Assembly: GCA_031278575.1 (NCBI GenBank)
Contig: JAITKD010000203.1
Span: 1-18,419 of the forward strand
Direction of reading: 5' to 3'
Length of the DNA: 18,419 nucleotides
Source of the DNA: Spirochaetaceae bacterium
GTDB lineage: Bacteria; Spirochaetota; Spirochaetia; Treponematales; Breznakiellaceae
The notes beneath the pieces were generated by a model. The model did not search any database. It saw nothing but the letters and a program-made list of their open reading frames with translations, and was not told where the DNA came from. Shown here one piece after another: positions 14,573 through 18,419 of this stretch (positions within the stretch are counted from its first letter, which is position 1; the number at the start of each line of letters is the position of its first letter). The position numbers and the translations under genes were made by a program.

Positions 14573-16566
14573 CGCGGCGCCCCCTTTTTCCCCGGGCCTT
14601 TCTTGGGATGCTGGTAGGGGCGGTTCTTTTTGCCGGGGGCGGTTTCCCGCTCCACGGTCAGTCCGGGGCCGCCCGGTATTACGAACAGGGCCGTTCCTTT
14701 ATGACCGGGGAAGACTGGTATTCCGCGGCCGAATCATTCCTGGAATGCCTCCGGCTTAACCCGGCCCATGCCGAGGGGACCGCCGCCCTGGCGGAGTGTT
14801 ATTACGAACTGGGGGAATTCGATCAGGCCCTGATCTGGGTACGGAAGGCCCGGACCCTGGCCCGGGGGAACCCGGATCTGGCAATCCTGGAGGCCTTTAC
14901 CCTCATCGCCCTGGGCCGGCTCGACGGGGCGGCGGCGCTTATCGCCGAGGTTCTTGTCCGGGAGCCCTACAACAAGGAAGCTCTTTTTGCCCAGGCGGAG
15001 TTGGATATAGCCCGGGGCAGGGGAGGGGACGCGGTAACCCGTTACCGGGAGGTGGTCCGGCGTTATCCCGACGACCGGCGGGTGCTCGTATCCCTGGCCT
15101 TGGTTTTAGGCTCCCTGGGGGATACTTCGGGGGCGCTTTCGTATATTGAACGGGCCCTGGAGGCCCATCCCGGGGATTACCGGATCTACTATTACGCCGC
15201 CTACCTCAATGCCAGGGCGGAACATTTTCCCCGGGCCATCCGGTACGTGGAGCAGTCCCTGTTCTACAAAAACGGATACGGTCCCGCCCGGTCCCTTCTG
15301 GCGTCCCTCCGGTATCGATCGGGTCAATACGAAGAGGCTGCCCGGCTTGCCGATGAAGCCATCGCCCTGGACCGGAACGACATCAGCGCCTGGTACCTCA
15401 AAGGCATGTCTTATATACGGCTGCGGCGGAATTCCGAGGCCGTCTCGGTCCTTTCCACGGCTTCCGCCATAGATCCCGATGATGAATTTGTCCGTTCCGC
15501 CCTGGAGGAAACCCTTATCAGCAGTACCGGCCTGGAAGATCCCGGCCGTATCCGCTGGGCCGACTGGCACTTTGGCCGGGCCCGGGATTTCCGTTCCCGT
15601 AATTTGGCGGAGGAGGCCCTGTTTGAATACCGCCGGGGCTTACGGCTGAATCCCTATGCCCGGGAACGGCGGGAGTACGCGGAACTGCTGCGGATCCTGG
15701 GGTATCCCGCCCGGTACCTGGAGGAACTGCGGTTTTTACAGGACCAGGGTACGGCGGATCCCGCGGTGAATGACGCGGTGGAAACCTACGACACCCTGTT
15801 ATCCGACGCCCTGTTCAGGCGCTGGTCCGTAGACCCGGTGGAATTGTCCCGCCGTCACTGGAAGGTGGCGGTTTTTTCGGTGAATTCCCAATCCGCTTTT
15901 TTTCATGCCGATGCCGGGGCGGTGGCTTCCGCCTATATCAAGGACCTGCTCGTCCATGACCGGAACATCCTGCCCATGAACCTGGAACTGCGGCAGCCTT
16001 CCTTTTCCCAGGCCTTTCGGACCGCCCGGGAAGCGGGGGCGGATTATTTTTTGATAATTACCACCGCCGAAAGCGAACGGGACCTTTCCCTGCGGGGGGA
16101 GCTTTTTGTGGGCCGTACCGGTTCCCCGGCGCGTACCTTTTCCGCTTTTAGAACCGGGGCGGATCGGCTGCGGAACGCCTCCCGGAGTATGGTGGAACAG
16201 TTGGGGGCCGCGCTGCCCTTCCGGGGGGAGCTGGTACAGCGCCGGGCGGCCCAGGGCCTGGTGGATAAGGGCAGGGCCGACGGGGTCGCGGAAAACACGG
16301 TCTACGAAATCGTAAAAAAAGGCCGGCCGGTGATCCGCAATGAGGGGATAGGCCTCTCCTACGGGGAGGAGGATGTGGTGGGGACCCTGGTTATCAGCCG
16401 TACCGACGAGGAGGTAGCCTCCGGTACCATAAGCCGGAACGGATTTTTTGACCGGGTAGAAGCGGGAGACGAAATTATTCTCCAGACCCCCAAAACCGAA
16501 CCCTCCGATACCGGACCGTCCCTGGCGGACCCCGAATTGCGGGCCCTCCTGCGGGCCCTGCGGTAG
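14569..16566 (+). CDS. Exported tetratricopeptide-repeat protein with C-terminal envelope-type domain
   Basis: A 665-residue protein. Residues 1-31 are a signal peptide (RRPLFPRAFLGMLVGAVLF, cleavage likely after HGQ). Residues 34-320 contain about eight TPR units, such as YYEQGRSFMTGEDWYSAAES, LALVLGSLGDTSGALSYIERAL and AWYLKGMSYIRLRRNSEAVS. From about 430 the sequence changes: WKVAVFSVNSQ, a helical part with AREAGADYFLIITT, and later GLVDKGRADGV, which looks like a small beta-barrel domain of the FlgT/LpoB-like type. That last comparison is tentative. It should act in the periplasm, perhaps as a scaffold. Its ATG overlaps the corC-like stop (ATGA), with GGAG eight bases upstream. The partner is unknown. 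Confidence 0.8.
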   Translation: MTRRPLFPRAFLGMLVGAVLFAGGGFPLHGQSGAARYYEQGRSFMTGEDWYSAAESFLECLRLNPAHAEGTAALAECYYELGEFDQALIWVRKARTLARGNPDLAILEAFTLIALGRLDGAAALIAEVLVREPYNKEALFAQAELDIARGRGGDAVTRYREVVRRYPDDRRVLVSLALVLGSLGDTSGALSYIERALEAHPGDYRIYYYAAYLNARAEHFPRAIRYVEQSLFYKNGYGPARSLLASLRYRSGQYEEAARLADEAIALDRNDISAWYLKGMSYIRLRRNSEAVSVLSTASAIDPDDEFVRSALEETLISSTGLEDPGRIRWADWHFGRARDFRSRNLAEEALFEYRRGLRLNPYARERREYAELLRILGYPARYLEELRFLQDQGTADPAVNDAVETYDTLLSDALFRRWSVDPVELSRRHWKVAVFSVNSQSAFFHADAGAVASAYIKDLLVHDRNILPMNLELRQPSFSQAFRTAREAGADYFLIITTAESERDLSLRGELFVGRTGSPARTFSAFRTGADRLRNASRSMVEQLGAALPFRGELVQRRAAQGLVDKGRADGVAENTVYEIVKKGRPVIRNEGIGLSYGEEDVVGTLVISRTDEEVASGTISRNGFFDRVEAGDEIILQTPKTEPSDTGPSLADPELRALLRALR

Positions 16567-16635
16567 CCGCGGGCCGGTTCCGGGGGCTGTTCCCGTTTAC
16601 ACCCCGCCGGTTCCTCCCCTTCATTGCGCAAATGG

Positions 16636-16652
16636 GGTAAACTTTGTTTACC
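16636..16652. repeat. Small perfect hairpin
   Basis: GGTAAAC (16636-16642), loop TTT, GTTTACC (16646-16652). It is 70 bases after the TPR gene stop and could end or protect that transcript, but no T-run of note follows. Confidence 0.5.
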
Positions 16653-16675
16653 TTGCGTTAAAGCAGCGCCGATTG

Positions 16676-16692
16676 CGCCAACGCAGTTGGCG
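16676..16692. repeat. Small perfect hairpin
   Basis: CGCCAAC (16676-16682), loop GCA, GTTGGCG (16686-16692). Role unknown; it lies 24 bases after the preceding hairpin. Confidence 0.5.
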
Positions 16693-16731
16693 AATTCTCG
16701 ATTGAATAAATCAGTACTTCCTTAGGTTTTT

Positions 16732-16908
16732 ATGTTCCCTGATTGGTTGATCTATACCTTTTTGCGGGACCGGTCCATTCCTTCAGCCTGGATCATGGCC
16801 GGCGGATACGGGGAACGGGCTTGGGAACCGGCGGCGTCTTTTTTGATTCGTTGCGAAGGGTCCGTGCCCAAGAACCCGCTCTCGCGGGAACGCCTTGGCA
16901 CGGTGTAG
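16732..16908 (+). pseudogene. Possible C-terminal remnant of a histone-deacetylase/AcuC-family gene
   Basis: A 58-codon frame opens at ATG 16732, with an in-frame stop at 16723-16725 just upstream. Its sequence includes FLRDRSIPSAWIMAGGYGER and then AWEPAASFL. This resembles the last strand-loop of bacterial histone-deacetylase-family proteins (hydrophobic-P-hydrophobic..AGGYG). No catalytic His/Asp region is encoded upstream, so if the match is right this is a 5'-truncated fragment rather than an enzyme. The upstream AGG is a weak ribosome site. A stem-loop covers its 3' end. The identification rests on one short motif and could be chance. Confidence 0.4.
16862..16903. repeat. Two-tier stem-loop
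   Basis: The outer arms CCGTGCCCAAG (16862-16872) and CTTGGCACGG (16894-16903) pair with one bulged C. An inner stem CCCGC (16875-16879) / GCGGG (16884-16888) closes the loop TCTC. It overlaps the end of the possible remnant. It could be a structured RNA, a REP-like element or the scar of a mobile element end. Confidence 0.5.
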
Positions 16909-16963
16909 AAGCCTCAATCGCGGCGCCGGGGAGCTAACCTTTCCCTAATACCCCAGGAGTTAC

Positions 16964-17007
16964 AAAAAACAAGGATAAGACCCTTCGCGAATAACGGTCT
17001 TATCCTT
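16964..17007 (-). terminator. Rho-independent terminator of the sugar ABC operon
   Basis: A perfect 12-bp stem AAGGATAAGACC (16971-16982) / GGTCTTATCCTT (16996-17007) has a 13-base loop. On the minus strand it is followed by G and six T residues (complement of 16964-16969). It lies 25 bases beyond the solute-binding-protein stop. Confidence 0.8.
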
Positions 17008-17032
17008 AAAATACAGGATACCGGCAAGACCC

Positions 17033-18325
17033 CTAACGGGTAAGCCGCGCGATGAGATCCATTACCTGCTGGCCGGCCTGGGCGCTGGAGAGCTTACCGT
17101 AGGCCACATTCTGGGCGATCAGGAAGAAACTGCTGTTCCATTCCGTATCCCCCGGCATATTGGGGTCCCGAGACCGGGTGTGGGCGCCGGCCACATCCAG
17201 GTAGGCGGCGATCTTCTTGGCCGCGGGAGTGGTGGCAACAATGGCCCGGCCTTCGGAGTTGACCGGCGTACCCGGATCCGCGCCCATGATCTGCCATACC
17301 CCCGGATCATTCACCCGGTAATTGATGAACTTGGCCGCGGCTTCAGGGTTCTTGGAGTTTTTATTGATGGCCATCATTTGGCTCATCTGGCCCCAGAGGG
17401 CTTTGGTTACTGCCGCATTGGGGACCTCAATGAGGTCCAGTTCATCGGTGGCGGCGTTCTGGTAATTGAGCAACTGATTCGACCAGATGATACAGACCGC
17501 TGCCTTTCCGGATATGAGGGAAGAAGATGACTCGTTGGCTTCGGAATAATCCGCCGCAACTTCCGCCGGGGGAATAAGCCCCGCGCCGCGGTAATCCGCC
17601 CAAAGGTCGAAGTATTTCTGGGCATCCCCAGCGGTGAGGCGGGTCTGCTTGCCGTCCCACATGGCGGTCCCGTTCTGGCGGCACCAATACGCGAAGAAGA
17701 AGGACTGGTCGGAGTTGGCGCTGTTATCCGCCAGGGGGTATACCCCCGCGGGGAGTTTCGCCTTTACTGCGGTAAGCCAGGAACGGAATTCATCCCAGGT
17801 CATGGAAACCTTTGGTAAGGGAGCGCCTACCCTTTCGAGCAGGGCCTTGTTGTAAAGCAGGGACGGCATATTCGCCGCCAGGGGAAGGGCGTAGAGTACC
17901 CCGTTCACGCTCCCCGAGGTAATGGCCGAAGCATCCACCTTGGAGGTGTCGATGATCCCGCTCTTCACGAAAGAATCCAGCGGAAGGAGGACGGACCCCA
18001 CATCGTCGCCGACTTGCAGATTAGAAAAGTCCCCCCCCAGTTGGATGAGGTCCGCTGCATTGCCCCCCGCAAACTGGGTCTTGAATTTGTTGAAGTGATC
18101 CCCGGTTCCCGGAGCAGGCTCCGCCGCCACGATGATCCCCGTGTTTTCGGTGAACTTATCAATCGCCAGTTGGGTGTTCTTGATACGGGCCTCCCCGCCC
18201 CAGAAAGACCAGCGTACGGTTCCTGGGCCTGTAGCAACCCTCGTCTGGGACTGGGAAGCGCCGCCGGCAAAGACCATTGCGCTTGATACCGCAAACGCAG
18301 CCAAAACAAACATGCCTTTTTTCAT
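17033..18325 (-). CDS. Carbohydrate-type ABC transporter solute-binding protein
   Basis: A 430-residue periplasmic or lipid-anchored binding protein for a CUT1-type (MalEFG-like) sugar importer. Residues 1-20 are a signal peptide (MKKGMFVLAAFAVSSAMVFA), followed by GGASQSQ, the small/polar start typical of treponemal exported binding proteins; no cysteine is present, so a classic lipobox is absent. The mature part has the family-1 pattern: VRWSFWGGEARIKNTQ near 38, FKTQFAGGNAADLIQLGG near 107, GVLYALPLAANMPSLLYNK, and AAAKFINYRVNDPGVW near 315. The ligand cannot be read from sequence. AGGAGG sits six bases before the ATG. It lies 29 bases after a MalG-like permease gene in the same direction, so it is the promoter-distal gene, and a strong terminator follows. 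Confidence 0.92.
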   Translation of the reverse strand: MKKGMFVLAAFAVSSAMVFAGGASQSQTRVATGPGTVRWSFWGGEARIKNTQLAIDKFTENTGIIVAAEPAPGTGDHFNKFKTQFAGGNAADLIQLGGDFSNLQVGDDVGSVLLPLDSFVKSGIIDTSKVDASAITSGSVNGVLYALPLAANMPSLLYNKALLERVGAPLPKVSMTWDEFRSWLTAVKAKLPAGVYPLADNSANSDQSFFFAYWCRQNGTAMWDGKQTRLTAGDAQKYFDLWADYRGAGLIPPAEVAADYSEANESSSSLISGKAAVCIIWSNQLLNYQNAATDELDLIEVPNAAVTKALWGQMSQMMAINKNSKNPEAAAKFINYRVNDPGVWQIMGADPGTPVNSEGRAIVATTPAAKKIAAYLDVAGAHTRSRDPNMPGDTEWNSSFFLIAQNVAYGKLSSAQAGQQVMDLIARLTR

Positions 18326-18329
18326 GTTT

Positions 18330-18337
18330 ACCTCCTA
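18330..18337 (-). promoter_or_regulatory. Strong Shine-Dalgarno of the solute-binding protein gene
   Basis: On the minus strand TAGGAGGT precedes the ATG at 18325 closely. The near-perfect site suits a binding protein needed in excess over its permeases. Confidence 0.6.
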
Positions 18338-18354
18338 AAATATCCTAAAGGGTT

Positions 18355-18419
18355 TTACCCTTTGATACCCGTTGTAGCGACTCCCTGGACAAAATACTTC
18401 TGGAGCGAGAAGAACAGAA
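18355..18419 (-). CDS. MalG-like ABC sugar permease, C-terminal end only
   Basis: The minus-strand frame entering at the window edge reads LFFSLQKYFVQGVATTGIKG and then a TAA stop. The ending KYFVQG...GxxKG is the characteristic C-terminus of MalG-type (CUT1) inner-membrane permeases. Only 20 residues are visible, so which paralogue it is cannot be told. It lies 29 bases upstream of the solute-binding protein gene, giving the order permease then binding protein. Confidence 0.85.
   Translation of the reverse strand, partial: LFFSLQKYFVQGVATTGIKG

Larger units (their letters stand above)
16567..17032. other. 466-base gap with hairpins and a gene remnant
   Basis: The region separates two converging operons. 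It contains a hairpin GGTAAAC/GTTTACC (16636-16652), a hairpin CGCCAAC/GTTGGCG (16676-16692), a short possible gene remnant (16732-16908), a larger bulged stem-loop (16862-16903) and a terminator (16964-17007). No intact gene is supported. Confidence 0.6.

Noticed and set aside
16640..16700. Integron attC-like site
   Set aside because: Treponemes can carry integrons and the region has inverted repeats, but no matching RYYYAAC/GTTRRRY core pair was found.
16743..16937. A 64-codon plus-strand frame in the large gap
   Set aside because: Its translation shows no recognisable motif, while the overlapping frame at 16732-16908 does. A thought that its end resembled an IS605-type transposase C-terminus could not be supported.

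Overview
The window looks like chromosomal DNA from a GC-rich spirochaete, most likely a Treponema-like anaerobe. The grounds are an oxygen-sensitive class III ribonucleotide reductase, an archaeal/V-type ATP synthase subunit D, a phoH-HD hydrolase-ybeY-corC operon, exported proteins with relaxed spirochaete-style signal peptides, and AT-rich intergenic DNA carrying TTTTTCAAAACCC-type inverted repeats. The genus is an inference; no rRNA or tRNA gene was seen.

Layout. (1) 2-4732, plus strand: a DNA-metabolism run. It begins inside nrdD, already open at the window edge, and continues with a separate small gene carrying the NrdD glycyl-radical segment joined to a glutaredoxin-like domain, then xseB and mutL. 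(2) 4818-9822, minus strand: atpD (V-ATPase subunit D), a UspA-like gene overlapping it by 4 bases, a small flavodoxin-fold-like gene, a J-domain gene, map, then an HtrA/DegP protease gene with its own leader. (3) 9823-10067: a divergent promoter region with a good promoter in each direction. (4) 10068-16566, plus strand: a tightly overlapping five-gene operon, phoH, 7TM-HD phosphodiesterase (pgpH-like), ybeY, corC/tlyC-like CBS protein, and an exported TPR protein. (5) 16567-17032: 466 bases with clustered hairpins, a possible C-terminal remnant of a histone-deacetylase-family gene, and a strong minus-strand terminator. (6) 17033-18419, minus strand: a sugar-type ABC transporter, with the last codons of a MalG-like permease at the window edge followed by the solute-binding protein gene.

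The most notable observation is the split class III ribonucleotide reductase. The long ORF has the ATP cone, the substrate-site cysteines and the terminal zinc site but no glycyl-radical motif. That motif lies 95 bases downstream in another frame, with its own Shine-Dalgarno and ATG, in a 185-residue protein that ends in a CxxC thioredoxin-fold domain. The radical subunit and a plausible thiol reductant would then be one separate polypeptide, comparable in principle to the GrcA/YfiD spare radical domain of pyruvate formate-lyase.

Other points for follow-up: the phoH start is probably the TTG at 10068, since a promoter lies inside the longer reading frame; subunit D of the V-ATPase is away from its usual partners and coupled to a Usp protein lacking the usual ATP-binding loop; and one repeat family recurs in three intergenic regions.
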